Positions 22,674-32,894 of a stretch of 64,000 nt of DNA are shown in pieces; within the stretch, counting starts at the first letter, position 1, and each line of letters begins with the position of its first letter. The stretch comes from Siphonodentalium dalli (taxonomy: Eukaryota > Mollusca > Scaphopoda > Gadilida > Siphonodentaliidae), in NCBI GenBank assembly GCA_032622095.1, contig CP136063.1, positions 150,467,379-150,531,378 on the forward strand, read 5' to 3'. The translations under genes were made by a program, and so were the position numbers. The notes under the pieces were generated by a model. The model was given only the letters and a program-made list of their open reading frames with translations, did no database searches and was not told the DNA's origin.

Positions 22674-23064
22674 AAAAAGGCAATGAAAACATTTGGCCAA
22701 ACGTTTTGACCAAAAAGTTTCAAATCTCAGAATATCAATAAAACCATTGGGCAATTCCATGTTGGAGAGAAAAAAAATGCAAAAATTTATAAAGAATTGT
22801 TCTTTTTTCTGACATTGTCCCTTTTGAAGACGTTATATAAAAGTATAGAAAAATGTGGATTTGTTATCTCCATTTTACACATCCTTGAACGTTGGGTATA
22901 TAATTGTAGAAAAAAATAATTTTTAGTAAACTTTTCAAGATTGTTGATGAAATCATATCAAATACTATCAAATTAAACTATGCAATGTCTCATAATGAAG
23001 CGCGGGCAATCACAAGTCAAATAATACCAGTTTGGAGAGGTAACTCCCCTCAATCAGGGTAAAA

Positions 23065-23261
23065 TTATATTTTCCCGCGTTTCGCCAAGTATAGCGGGAA
23101 AATTATGTCTTGTACCGTTGCACGAAATAAACAACTCAGGAGTATTGACCAATGGGGAGTCCCATATATTGGTCACGTGATGTTTTAGTGAACGATCGAG
23201 AATATTCTGTGTAGAGTCAGTTTTCAAGCGAAACGCGTGACGATAGCACACAATTTTACAA
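23065..23261 (+). repeat. A1 split direct repeat of the retrotransposon
   Basis: 197 bp, apparently identical to 27452-27648 at a constant offset of 4387. Its first 40 bp include an inverted repeat, ATTTTCCCGC (23069-23078) and GCGGGAAAAT (23094-23103), at the outer edge, a candidate recombinase-binding core. The repeat runs up to an ATG (23261) that reads only three codons before a stop. Confidence 0.9.
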
Positions 23262-23268
23262 TGGACAT

Positions 23269-25155
23269 TTGAATGCTGTTATCGATGGTCGTTTAAAAGC
23301 CTCAATGACTACTTGCCAAAAGGAAATGTTATCCAGCATGGAAACTATGATGAAGGCACAGCTTCACACGTTTAAAGGTGATTTGGATCACACACAAAAG
23401 CTGAACAATGACTTACAAATCGCCAAAATTCAGGAAACGTGCGCAGATCAGTACGTGTTCAAGCGGAAAGGTTGTGAAGACCAATTTAAGTTTAACACTT
23501 CCATTGCAAACAAGATAAAGGAGGCTGATGCGTTATTGGACAATAATTCGATTCAACCTGCACAAGAAAAGTTAGCAGAAGGTATTGCAGATTTAGTATT
23601 CCGCCAAAAACTTATCAAAATTGCCGACAGTTCGGAGCACGGGTGGGCTACCGTATGGGAGTATCTCGCTAATCCTATAGCGGACAATTCGGATGATGAA
23701 AGACGCTTATCCAAGTCGATCGTTAAAGCTGGCCAAAAGATTAAGCTGCGAAAGAAGAAAACGCCGAGTCGCACTCACCCCTATGATTCGACAACACCTC
23801 GTCAATCAGCACAACCGACTCAGTCTATTCAGCCAATCTATCGTAATCAAGCAGGATTCAGTGGAGCGTGTTGGGGCTGTGGAAAACACGGACACAGAGT
23901 TGCCTTTTGTGCACAGAACAGGCAGAGCCAGTTGGCTGATAAGTTAAGTATAAATAATACTTGCCCAAAGGAATGTGAGAATTCCACAACTAGTAATGCT
24001 CTACAATTTGGGGTTGGGTGTACTTTAACTCAAAATATTAATTCTCCAGTTGGAAGATTAAAGTCTCATTTAGATAAATGGGAACATATCGGAGCAAGTC
24101 CGTATATATTGAGTATACTTAAAGAAGGATACCGAATTCCATTCATTGATTCACCAGATGCAATTTTTTTACTAAATAATCGATCGGCAAGGGAAAATGC
24201 GGTTTTTGTAGAGGGTGAAATAGAAAAATTACTTAAAATGGGATGTATTGAATTAATACAAAATCAGTCAAAGGTTGCTAACCCATTGACGGTAGCTTTT
24301 GGAAAACGGGGCAAGATGCGATTGGTTTTGGATTGCCGACACATTAATCCTTTTCTTGCAGATTTTGCTTGTAAATACGAAGATGGCAAAGTTGCTTTGG
24401 ACATGTTTTCCACTGGTGATTGGTGTTTTACGTTTGATTTGAAATCTGCTTATCACCATTTGGTTATTCATCCAGATTATAGAGACTATTTAGGTTTCTC
24501 TTGGTCTTACGTAGACGGTGGTGTTATTTTCTACAGATTTGCTGTTTTACCATTTGGTATTGGGTCGGCCAGTTTTATTTTCTCAAAACTAATGAGGGAA
24601 GTTGTTAAATACTGGAGGGCCTCTGGATATCGCATAATAATGTTTTTAGACGACGGAATTGGGGCAGACATTGGCGTAATAGAGTCCAATGCGTTGGCTG
24701 TAAAAGTTAGATCGGATCTTTTGGAATGTGGTTTTTTGATAGCAGAGGAGAAGTCTTGTTGGGTGGCTAAACAATCGGTTCCTTGGATTGGTTTTATCTG
24801 GGATACTAGGATTGGTGTTGTGAAGGTTTCGGAAGAAAGAATTAATAAACTGGTTATGTGTATTAATTCAGCTTTGACTCAGTTGTTGAAAAGTTATTTT
24901 TCAATTTTACCGGTCAGGTTTCTAGCTGGTATAGTAGGAAAGATAAGTTCATTAAAATTAGTATTTGGGGATTTAGTCCAAAGAAATACAAGGGCGTTAT
25001 ATAGATGCATTGTTTCCATGATGGGCTGGAATTCTTTGGTATTTGTGTCTGTGGAGGCGAGAGATGAGCTAACATATTGGAGAGATAATGTTTTCAGTTT
25101 AAACGCGTCGCCTATGGATTTCAAAGACACGGTAGTATTTGATTGTTCATTATAA
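23269..25155 (+). CDS. Gag-like/zinc-knuckle plus reverse transcriptase ORF of the PAT-like element
   Basis: The open frame spans 628 codons; the first in-frame ATG is at 23305 (616 residues). Residues about 1-200 are charged and helical and include the FKRKG...QFKFN and HGWATVWEY segments common in gag regions of animal DIRS-type elements. A CCHC knuckle, CWGCGKHGHRVAFC, has its cysteines and histidine at 201, 204, 209 and 214. RT motifs follow: KMRLVLDCRHINPFL, FTFDLKSAYHHLVI, LPFGIGSASFIFSKLM, and the catalytic box FLDDGIG (Asp-Asp at 461-462). FLDD replaces the retroviral YxDD, as in other DIRS-like enzymes. The frame ends at TAA (25153-25155), just before a DASGLGYGGF RNase H motif in the same frame, so the stop looks like a mutation rather than a natural end. 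Confidence 0.9.
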   Translation: MNAVIDGRLKASMTTCQKEMLSSMETMMKAQLHTFKGDLDHTQKLNNDLQIAKIQETCADQYVFKRKGCEDQFKFNTSIANKIKEADALLDNNSIQPAQEKLAEGIADLVFRQKLIKIADSSEHGWATVWEYLANPIADNSDDERRLSKSIVKAGQKIKLRKKKTPSRTHPYDSTTPRQSAQPTQSIQPIYRNQAGFSGACWGCGKHGHRVAFCAQNRQSQLADKLSINNTCPKECENSTTSNALQFGVGCTLTQNINSPVGRLKSHLDKWEHIGASPYILSILKEGYRIPFIDSPDAIFLLNNRSARENAVFVEGEIEKLLKMGCIELIQNQSKVANPLTVAFGKRGKMRLVLDCRHINPFLADFACKYEDGKVALDMFSTGDWCFTFDLKSAYHHLVIHPDYRDYLGFSWSYVDGGVIFYRFAVLPFGIGSASFIFSKLMREVVKYWRASGYRIIMFLDDGIGADIGVIESNALAVKVRSDLLECGFLIAEEKSCWVAKQSVPWIGFIWDTRIGVVKVSEERINKLVMCINSALTQLLKSYFSILPVRFLAGIVGKISSLKLVFGDLVQRNTRALYRCIVSMMGWNSLVFVSVEARDELTYWRDNVFSLNASPMDFKDTVVFDCSL

Positions 25156-26215
25156 TTTGATGCTTCAGGATTGGGTTACGGTGGTTTTGTCGATAATCAT
25201 GAGATTAAAGGTCAGTTGACCGATGGTTTAACAGAACGTCAGTTGACAATTGGTGGAGTTGTCGATCAGTATGACAACAAATAGTCATTTGACTAATTTT
25301 GCTCAATGTCATATGACAGAGACGGCAGTGGATACCGAGACGCAAGTATATTCGTCTTCTAGTAATTTGACTACAACTAAATGCAGTCGCGACGAAAACA
25401 TGGCTTGCTTATATAACGAAAGAACGAATTTTGAGCTAGATATAAATCCCGCTGATGTTTTAAATGTTACAGGCTGTTGGAATGAATTCGAAGCCGATAA
25501 GAGTTCAACGTGGCGTGAAATTGAGGCTCTTCATAGAGTATTAAAGAGTTCTGTACCAATATTACAAAATTCAAATGTAAAGATTTTTACGGACAATCAA
25601 AATGTGGTCAAAATTCTTAAAATTGGAAGTAGAAAGAAAGAGTTGCACGGTATAGCATCTGAAATTCAAGACACATGTTCTAAGAATAACGTGTTTTTCC
25701 GTCCAATTTGGATACCGAGATCGGACAATTGTAAAGCAGACTTGCTAAGTAGAGTTGGAGACTCTGATGATTGGGGAATTTCTCCTCCAATGTTCAATTT
25801 TTTGGACGACCTATGGGGTCCTCGCACGGTAGATCGATTTGCATCTGTTTACAATGCGAAATGTAATCGGTTTAATAGCCGATGGTGGTGTCCGGGAACC
25901 GAGGGTATCGATGCTTTCCAGCAAAATTGGGAAGGCGAAAATAATTGGCTGGTTCCTCCACCAAGATCGGTGATTAAAGTATTTAAGAAAATGTACGCTG
26001 AACGAGCGAATGGTACATTGATAATCCCTGAGTGGGTATCGGCTCCTTATTGGCCAATCATTTACGATGCGAAGGCTAATCATTTCGATGAAGCTATCAA
26101 ACTGTTCATGTTTTTACCGGTGTGTAAGATTGAAACGGGCAGAGGAAATAACGGTATTTTTCAGAAGAAATCTACAAGTTTTCAGTTAATTGCACTGAAA
26201 GTAAGATTTGATTAA
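25156..26215 (+). CDS. RNase H and Dam-methyltransferase-like region of the PAT-like element (frame-disrupted)
   Basis: Directly after the TAA, frame 1 continues with FDASGLGYGGF, the first RNase H aspartate box, but ends by about 25283. Frame 2 (open from 25232 to 26215) carries the other RNase H residues: Glu in TWREIEAL, Asp in FTDNQNVV, Asp in NCKADLLSR. So one +1 change lies between 25232 and 25283. Downstream, TVDRFASVYNAKCNRF, GIDAFQQNW, NNWLVPPPRSVI and GTLIIPEW match the layout of the Dam-like methyltransferase domain of DIRS1/PAT elements, with the catalytic (N/D)PP(Y/F) box degenerate as VPPP. A 75-bp intron-like segment near the end would remove the terminal stop and join this frame to the recombinase. 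Confidence 0.8.
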
Positions 26216-26275
26216 TCATACTGTGACATATCTACTGTGTTTGCTTAATTCGTGTGTATTGATTAATTTTCAGAG
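26201..26275 (+). other. Candidate spliceosomal intron inside the retrotransposon
   Basis: The donor is AAA|GTAAGA, the acceptor TTAATTTTCAGAG|C. Using the second AG (26274-26275), removal of 75 bp joins the methyltransferase-like frame (…QLIALK) directly to CTG AAC ATG GGG CCT in the frame of the recombinase N-terminus (ATG 26282). Unspliced, a stop follows four codons after the donor. The upstream AG (26272-26273) would give an immediate stop. Confidence 0.5.
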
Positions 26276-26381
26276 CTGAACATGGGGCCTACGATTCGAG
26301 AGAAGTTGGCGGCTGCTGGGGTGTGCGATGACGGCGGGAAATATGAGAAACGTCTAATACATCATCTAATCGGGACCAGAA

Positions 26382-27278
26382 GTGACGGTACCAATAAAAC
26401 ACTTTAGTTCTTTCATGAAATGGAAAAGATACTGTGCGTCCAAAAACTTTGGCTGTTTTCCAGCAGAACCAATTCATGTCGCCATGTTCATATCGGACGC
26501 TATGGACTCCGGCTCTTCGTCGAGTTCGGTGAATGCTTTGTTTTATGCGATTAAGTGGGCGCACACCATAAACGGTTTAACAGACCCCACCGGCAACGGC
26601 TTGGTGAAAATGATGTCGGAATCAGCAAAGCGCAACTCTTCTAAAGTGGTTAATAAGAAACAGCCAGTTACAGCAGACATGCTAAAGGAACTTTGTTCTC
26701 AGTATACTGACAATAATGATTTGGCAGTAATTCGCGATTTATGTATGATTTTGATCAGTTTTGCAGGTTTTTTGAGATACGATGAGCTAAGTAATTTAAT
26801 GTGTAGTGACATAAAAATTTGTGATGAATATTTAGCAGTTACAATTAAGAAAAGTAAGACAGACCAATATCGAGATGGAAAAGAGGTGTTGATTTCAAAG
26901 GGGGATAGTTGTGCTTGTCCACATAAAATGTTTTTAAAATATTCAAATATAGCCGGTTTGGATTTTTCATCAAATATGTTTGTGTTCCGACCTATAAATA
27001 GGTCAGGAAGCAAATGTTCACTCATTTCTAAAAACAAAATATTGAGTTACACTAGGACAAGGGAATGCATTTTACAAAGACTTAAGATGGTTACTGGAAA
27101 TCTCAATATCGGTCTGCATTCTTTACGATCAGGAGGGGCTTCGGAAGCCGCAAGCAAAAACGTCACAGAAAGATGTTTAAAACGCCATGGGCGTTGGAGG
27201 TCTGATGTGTGCAAGGATGGCTATGTTAAAGATACTCTGGAAAATCGTCTCAGTGTGACGAGAGCTCTGAATCTTTGA
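26382..27278 (+). CDS. Tyrosine recombinase of the PAT-like element
   Basis: The frame is 298 codons; the first in-frame ATG is 26415. The catalytic set is complete: Arg132 in FAGFLRYDELSNL, Lys in the KKSKTDQ strand (157-159), His246 and Arg249 in GLHSLRSGGAS, His269 in RHGRW, and the nucleophile Tyr281 in DGYVKDT. It would integrate the circular DNA form without a target duplication. The natural N-terminus probably begins at ATG 26282 (MGPTIREKLAAAG...) in another frame, which runs to TAG 26405-26407. A +1 change between 26370 and 26404 therefore separates it from the core. The C-terminus ends 111 bp before B1. Confidence 0.92.
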   Translation: MTVPIKHFSSFMKWKRYCASKNFGCFPAEPIHVAMFISDAMDSGSSSSSVNALFYAIKWAHTINGLTDPTGNGLVKMMSESAKRNSSKVVNKKQPVTADMLKELCSQYTDNNDLAVIRDLCMILISFAGFLRYDELSNLMCSDIKICDEYLAVTIKKSKTDQYRDGKEVLISKGDSCACPHKMFLKYSNIAGLDFSSNMFVFRPINRSGSKCSLISKNKILSYTRTRECILQRLKMVTGNLNIGLHSLRSGGASEAASKNVTERCLKRHGRWRSDVCKDGYVKDTLENRLSVTRALNL

Positions 27279-27389
27279 AGTTGTAATTACTATTTTTGTC
27301 CATGCTCATTGCAATGTATATATTTAAAGTCATGTCTAACACGTTCGTTACATATGTAAATGTTTATATGCCGCTCTTTGTTCTTTTTC

Positions 27390-27452
27390 AATGCGCACAT
27401 CGCTTCGTGGCAGAAGAGTGTTATTGTTGTTTATTTGGGGTTAGGGAAGACT
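27390..27452 (+). repeat. B1 split direct repeat of the retrotransposon
   Basis: 63 bp, apparently identical to 28094-28156 (offset 704). It abuts A2 with one shared base, so the sequence of the element's outer right end is found here fused to that of its outer left end. Confidence 0.9.
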
Positions 27453-27648
27453 TATATTTTCCCGCGTTTCGCCAAGTATAGCGGGAAAATTATGTCTTGT
27501 ACCGTTGCACGAAATAAACAACTCAGGAGTATTGACCAATGGGGAGTCCCATATATTGGTCACGTGATGTTTTAGTGAACGATCGAGAATATTCTGTGTA
27601 GAGTCAGTTTTCAAGCGAAACGCGTGACGATAGCACACAATTTTACAA
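27452..27648 (+). repeat. A2 split direct repeat of the retrotransposon
   Basis: Apparently perfect second copy of A1, including the edge inverted repeat (27456-27465 with 27481-27490). It is followed by 445 bp of noncoding A+T-rich spacer before B2. Confidence 0.9.
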
Positions 27649-28093
27649 ACTAAACGAATGTAATTCGGTTTCCCAAAGAGATATATAGAAGATAATTTTG
27701 CACTTTATACACAGTGTGCTTATTTTTTATGTTTACAAAAGTACTTTTATTGAGTTTGTTATATTTATTTGTGTGAACTCCGGACACCAATTTTGTTGCG
27801 TAGCAGTACATGGCACTTGTACAGTTTTCCGGAGACAGGTTTCCATAGGTTTTTTCCCCAAAACGGTTTTATCTATGGTTTTTCCTGAACGGCTACGGAA
27901 CATTAGACTAGGTAAATAGAGCAGGGAGAAATAATTTAGTGTTTCGTGTGATTATTATTTTGAATGCGTGAATATATAGTTATAATTTGATATTGTTTTC
28001 ACAGTGCTTCACATTACAAACAATGTGAGTGAAATATGAATTGCCGTGATTGTGCACACCCTGGATGTAATTATATATATGGCGTCCTCAATA

Positions 28094-28156
28094 AATGCGC
28101 ACATCGCTTCGTGGCAGAAGAGTGTTATTGTTGTTTATTTGGGGTTAGGGAAGACT
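28094..28156 (+). repeat. B2 split direct repeat, right end of the retrotransposon
   Basis: Second copy of B1. Identity to B1 stops at GGGAAGACT, after which flanking DNA (ATTCTAATT) begins, marking the right end of the element. Confidence 0.88.
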
Positions 28157-28683
28157 ATTCTAATTACTTCTCAACTTAAATTGTTGATTGGTACGTAAGT
28201 TACCAAACTGGTGAATTATTTTGGATAACTTAAGTCTTAGGTTAGAATATAAAATGCAAAAACCACATTTTTAAAGGAAGGCAGATGAGCCTATCACAAA
28301 AACTCAGCCCCTTGTTTGTGTTTAGAGTTTGTGAACAAGATCAATGCATCTTAATTTTGGTACGTACGTTACCATTCTAAAGTGGTATGTCTGTTACCCA
28401 AAAAGATATATTTTTCATTTTCAAGTGGTATCATTTAGTTTTATTCCAAATGTGTTATTTTATACACTAGAATCTAAATTAAAGGTGCCATATGTTCCAT
28501 AAAAATTAGGAATGGAAGCTTGAGTCACACTAAATAATATTCAGCTCTGCCACTCAAACCGTTGGAAATAAGACTGTTTGATATCTGCATATGATGTGAA
28601 TCAAAGGCAAAAACCTCAGAACAGTATAAAACTTACTTGTAATTACTTGTATACAAGCTATATAAAGTGTTTTTTATTTGCAA

Positions 28684-29040
28684 ACAGCCTATTTCTGATA
28701 GAAAATCCACAAATAAAAGGGTAATCAGATCAGAAGGTGCATTTTTTATCACTGTGACATTTCAGAAAGGTATGTCCGTTACCAAAATAAATGGTATGTC
28801 CGTTACCGTGAATCGAATGGTCACCAATGCAGAAACAGTGGTCACTCATGCATGACTGTTTTGTCATCAGTAAACAGCCTATTTCTGATAGAAAACCCAC
28901 AAATAATAGGGTAATCATACCAGGTGTATTTTTGTTTCAACATTTCAGAAAGGTACGTCCATTATCAAAACATGGTACGTCCATTACCATGAGTCAAATG
29001 GTCACCAATGCAGAAATAGTGGTTACTCATGCATGAAATC
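28684..29040. repeat. Two-unit tandem repeat (~180 bp)
   Basis: AACAGCCTATTTCTGATAG, a GGTANGTCCNTTACC pair, GGTCACCAATGCAGAAA and ACTCATGCATGA occur in the same order twice (28684 and 28872). Confidence 0.75.
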
Positions 29041-29639
29041 AGGCTTTTATTATAGAACATCCATCTATCCACCCTCTAATAGATCAAATGTATGGCTATC
29101 TAGAAACGCTTCACAGAGTTTGGGGCTTAAGTGAGACAACCCTATGGATTTTCATTTCATTGAGTACGTCTGTTACCGAAGACTTAATAGCCCATATGAT
29201 CTATAATTTCAAACGTGATGAGGACTATCATATGAACAACCTTTGCAAACATTCAAAGCTGGCAGTGAGACACTTTACTTTCCTTTAGATTTGGTTTTCT
29301 CAGTGATCCCACTGGTATAATTGGTTTTACAATTTGACTAAAGTTTATGAAAAATAGCCAAATTCAAAAATGGCGAAAATAAAATGGCTCGAAGAATAAT
29401 TTTTTTGACCAGGAAGAACCCTGTGTGAAACACACATATATTGACTAGATTGTTTTTTTATTTCCCATATATGGTTCTGATGAACACAAAGGCTTCTGGT
29501 CATGTGTTCAACTGGTTAGAACTTTGGTCATTGGTTAGCATTGGCAGTTATTTGATGAGATTACCCTGAGCTTACCAATTAAATTGGTGTTCGAAAAATG
29601 TTCATTAGGTGTAATATTTAGGTCAAAAACCTTGCACAA

Positions 29640-30310
29640 GCTTTCGTTAATTCTGAAACGAGAGGCTGATCACTATCGGCAGATGTTAACCCATCCCTTA
29701 GCGATAGTAAATTACTATGATTGGAATCATAAATGAGAGTTTTGCTGTTGAATTATAGAGTAAACTGTTATGTACTATTATAGACAAATGTACATAACAC
29801 AAATTATTGGAATTTATGGGTCACTCGCATTTATATAAGAGAATGCACTGTTACAGGATCTGTAAAGAGAGTCCAATTTAAGTTTACCATGATAATTGAG
29901 AATTGTTTATGTTGAAAGCTGACATCTCTATTAAACCAATAACATTTATAATGACCTCAGACGATCTGTAGAGTGATACCGGTATCTTCAGTTGTGCAAG
30001 GCAGCACAGATGTCCAAGTCTACTGTTAATATCATGTGATGTGCATTGTTGAATCTTTATTTTAAATTAGATACCATAGCTTTCTTTGTCAGATTATCTG
30101 CACATTGGCGTAAGAGACATCAGAAAATAATATAGCCTTATCAATAGCTAAGTAGTCCAAAGGCATGGGATAGAATTGGTGAATTGGATTTAATGTCGCT
30201 CCAAACAAATTTACCAGTACATAACACAATATTTTGGACCGATTTAAACCAAATTTGGTGTGGTGACTCGGGGTACCCTTGGCAGAGTTAAAATGGTGTT
30301 AGTTTTTTTT
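29640..30310. repeat. Dispersed repeat, paralogue of 52077-52830
   Basis: Both begin with GAGAGGC(T/C)GATCAC and share TACTATTATAGACAAATGTA, a GGGTCACTNGCATTTATA box and the GGACCGATTTAA end. The 52-kb copy carries about 100 extra bp in its middle. Confidence 0.7.
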
Positions 30311-30334
30311 AATTTTACTATTACTTAAAAAAAA

Positions 30335-32335
30335 ACGAGAGGCCGATCACGATCGGCAGATGTTTAACCCATACCTTGGCAATAGCGATTAGCTATTTTT
30401 ATAAATTTTATAAATCCTAACACCAACCTTTTCATGAGTGCAAAAGTTTCAACAATTCACACTTAATATAGTGATCGTGTGAAAAATATTTAGTTATCAC
30501 TTTGTGTCAACAGGATTGGTGTAGGATGTTAATATTTTTAAGCAAATAAACCAAATGACCCTCACTATGCAGGTTAGGGATGTGTTCCCGTCAACTATGC
30601 CAAGAACTACATGTATAAACTATAAACATAATCAATGGAAATATTTGAGTTATCAAATCGGATAGAATGGGGTTAATCTTACCCAAACTAATGAACTGAT
30701 AAACACAAAATAGTCTATAAAAAGCATGTCATTGGATTTAGAAACCCATACAATAAGTCAGTCTCAAGAATGCCAGCACCATTAATATTACCCTGGAACC
30801 CAAATGCAATTGAGAGAATTTCAAAATAAGACATTTCCTCTAATGATGTATATTCAATTGGTGATTTTACTGATTTTTTGAAACCCTTACTGAACCTGGA
30901 TCAAAGTGAAAGGGATAATATTATATCTGTTTATCGCATAATATGTGTCTATGGAATGGTTTAATTTTAATCCCAAATCCATGCAAATCAAAAGTGGATC
31001 ACCATCAACCTGGACATAATATAGGAAAATGATCAAATGAAAAGCATCAAAACCATATGATGTGTGGAGAGGGTTAATAATTTTCAATGACATATCATGG
31101 AACTAAGGAATGTGTGGATTAATTTTTGTCTAAGATAAGACAACAGTGTCAGTAAACAACAATGTCTGTAAAACATCCCTACAAAGTAACAATGGACTGT
31201 TCCAATTTAATATTTAGAATAGTGTCCTATAGTGTGTACATTAACAAATGTAATGAACCTGTTTCAACAAAGGGGTTAACTTGATATTGCACAGAAAACA
31301 GAACTCCACCAGATAGCCATCAATCAATTTGACATTATTATAAACAAATGTGCAGCCAGTGGTACCACTATCAGGCTTTATAGCATGCCATATCTAATGT
31401 CCATAGTGATAATTAACTCATTTCAATAACACACATGGTCTGTGAGATATCATCTCTTCAAATTCCCAGCAGTAATTACTTGAATTATAAAGGGTCATAA
31501 CTCTGTTAAAATATATCGGATCAAACCCATATTCGAACTCGATCTGTATTTAGGGGTGATAAATTCATATACCAAATTTGGTGTTGATCAGATGAAAAAT
31601 GTTTTGAGTCATAGCAGCTTGGGTGAATTCTAAGTAAACATAAGAGTGAAATGGTTAATTAAACAATACCAAAACCATACAGATGAAGAACGTGCTAAGA
31701 AAAACCTAGGTAAGAAATATGAGGCAGGTCAGAAGAAATATGTTCAACTTATTGCATTGGATAGCATGTGTGTAAAGGGTTAATTATTTTCTAAACCGAT
31801 CAACCAATCAATACAAAAAACTATACAGATGAGGGTTGTGTCATCATAAACCAAAATATCAAATATGAACACAATCGGACATAAAATACTTTGGTTATAG
31901 CATCGGATTTTTTTGTTTAATTTGTTTTTATTTTTTTCGAAAAAAGGGTCATAACTCCTTTAAATAAATAAATCGGATCAAACCCATATTCGAACTCGAT
32001 CTGTATTTTGGGCTCTGAAACTCGCATACCAAATTTGGTTCCGATCAGATAAAAATTGTTTGAGTTATGACAGCATGCGTGAATTCGAAGTCGAAAAAGG
32101 GCCATAACTCCATAAAATAAACTCTGATCAAACCCATATTCGAACTCGATCTGTATTTTGGTCTGAGAAACTCATATACAAAATTTAGTTCCGATCGGAT
32201 AGAAAATATTTGAGTTATCGCACCATGCGTAAAGTGTCTATGGACAGACAGACAGATGGATGGACGGACGCACGACGAGTGGTCAATCCGGACGTCGACA
32301 TTATGTTTACCATACTATGGTATGAGTAAACATAA
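30335..32335. repeat. Composite of dispersed repeat fragments ending in a tandem-core element
   Basis: 30338-30430 matches the 10176 fragment; 30690-31920 is paralogous to 1720-2600; 31955-32335 is a GGGCCATAACTCC / CGATCTGTATTTT tandem unit element with GACA run and the TACCATACTATGGTATG tail. No gene recognised. Confidence 0.6.
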
Positions 32336-32479
32336 AAACAAATTTCAATTATTTAAAAAACAAAAATTATGATATTTTTTTTTGTATCTATTTATTTATT
32401 TTGTTTGTTTTTTGTTTGTTAAATTGAGCAAAGGAATTCAAACTAAATTGTTTTTTATTTTTTTTCAAGAGTGAATATT

Positions 32480-32722
32480 TTTTCGAAAAAGGGCCATAAC
32501 TCTGTTTAAAATAGTCGGATCAAAACCATATTCGAACTCGATCTGTCTTTTGTGCTGAGAAATTCATATACAAAATTTGGTTCCAATCAGATAAAAAATA
32601 TTTGAGTTATCGCACCATGCGTAAAGTGTCTATGGACAGACAGATGGCCAGACGAACGACGAGTGGTCAATCCGGACAACGACACTATGTTTACCATACT
32701 ATGGTATGGGTAAACATAAAAA
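32480..32722. repeat. Single-unit copy of the tandem-core repeat with hairpin tail
   Basis: One GGGCCATAACTCTG unit, a short GACA stretch and the TTTACCATACTATGGTATGG tail, ending about 100 bp downstream (gene sense) of exon 2. Confidence 0.7.
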
Positions 32723-32822
32723 CCTGACATACCTTTCTGCCTTCTTTGCTCACAGCCACAATAATTATTGAGTGTTTCAGTGTAAATGAAAACGCAATGT
32801 TGCAAATAGAACATAAACAAAC

Positions 32823-32894
32823 CTGATAAAAGTTGTCGTTCTCTTCACGAAGACTGCTATATATTCCCTGATTTTCTAAAGTTCTCTCAACAAC
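32823..32894 (-). CDS. Exon 2 of the DUF389 gene
   Basis: The acceptor reads TTTTACTTGCAG, then 24 codons (VVERTLENQG...NDNFYQ), then the donor CAG|GTTTGT. The exon is 72 nt, phase 0 at both ends, and the other two frames hit stops within a few codons. Joining to exon 3 gives NDNFYQ-IKFIEEAGERC, a continuous amphipathic stretch. It is predicted to belong to the soluble N-terminal domain that precedes the membrane core. An in-frame read-through of the donor stays open for some 45 codons into a repeat but becomes hydrophobic and random-looking, so I treat it as intron. Confidence 0.65.

Larger units (their letters stand above)
23065..28156 (+). mobile_element. Tyrosine-recombinase retrotransposon, PAT/Ngaro-type with split direct repeats
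   Basis: The layout is A1 (23065-23261), coding region, B1 (27390-27452), A2 (27452-27648), B2 (28094-28156). The B1-A2 junction joins the outer 3' end sequence to the outer 5' end sequence, as expected for split direct repeats that template a circular intermediate in PAT and Ngaro elements. No target-site duplication is evident, as expected for tyrosine-recombinase integration. Coding order is gag/zinc knuckle-RT, RNase H, methyltransferase-like, tyrosine recombinase. The methyltransferase-like stretch favours the DIRS1/PAT side over Ngaro, but only a tree can decide. It lies antisense inside intron 2 of the DUF389 gene. Confidence 0.9.
21914..32822 (-). other. Intron 2 of the DUF389 gene (10.9 kb) carrying a complete retrotransposon
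   Basis: Contains the inverted-ended repeat at 22078-22673, the antisense PAT-like element at 23065-28156, a two-unit tandem at 28684-29040, dispersed repeat segments at 29640-32335, and a further copy at 32480-32722. Stretches 22674-23064, 28157-28683 and 29041-29640 show no recognisable gene or repeat. Confidence 0.6.

Noticed and set aside
23054-23251. Minus-strand 65-codon open frame repeated at 27441-27638
   Set aside because: It is the complement of the A repeats; duplication explains its conservation.
32731-32750. Possible microexon before GTATGT, reading QRRQK
   Set aside because: Needs a 16-nt exon with a poor acceptor and breaks the frame into exon 3; direct joining of exon 2 to exon 3 is better.
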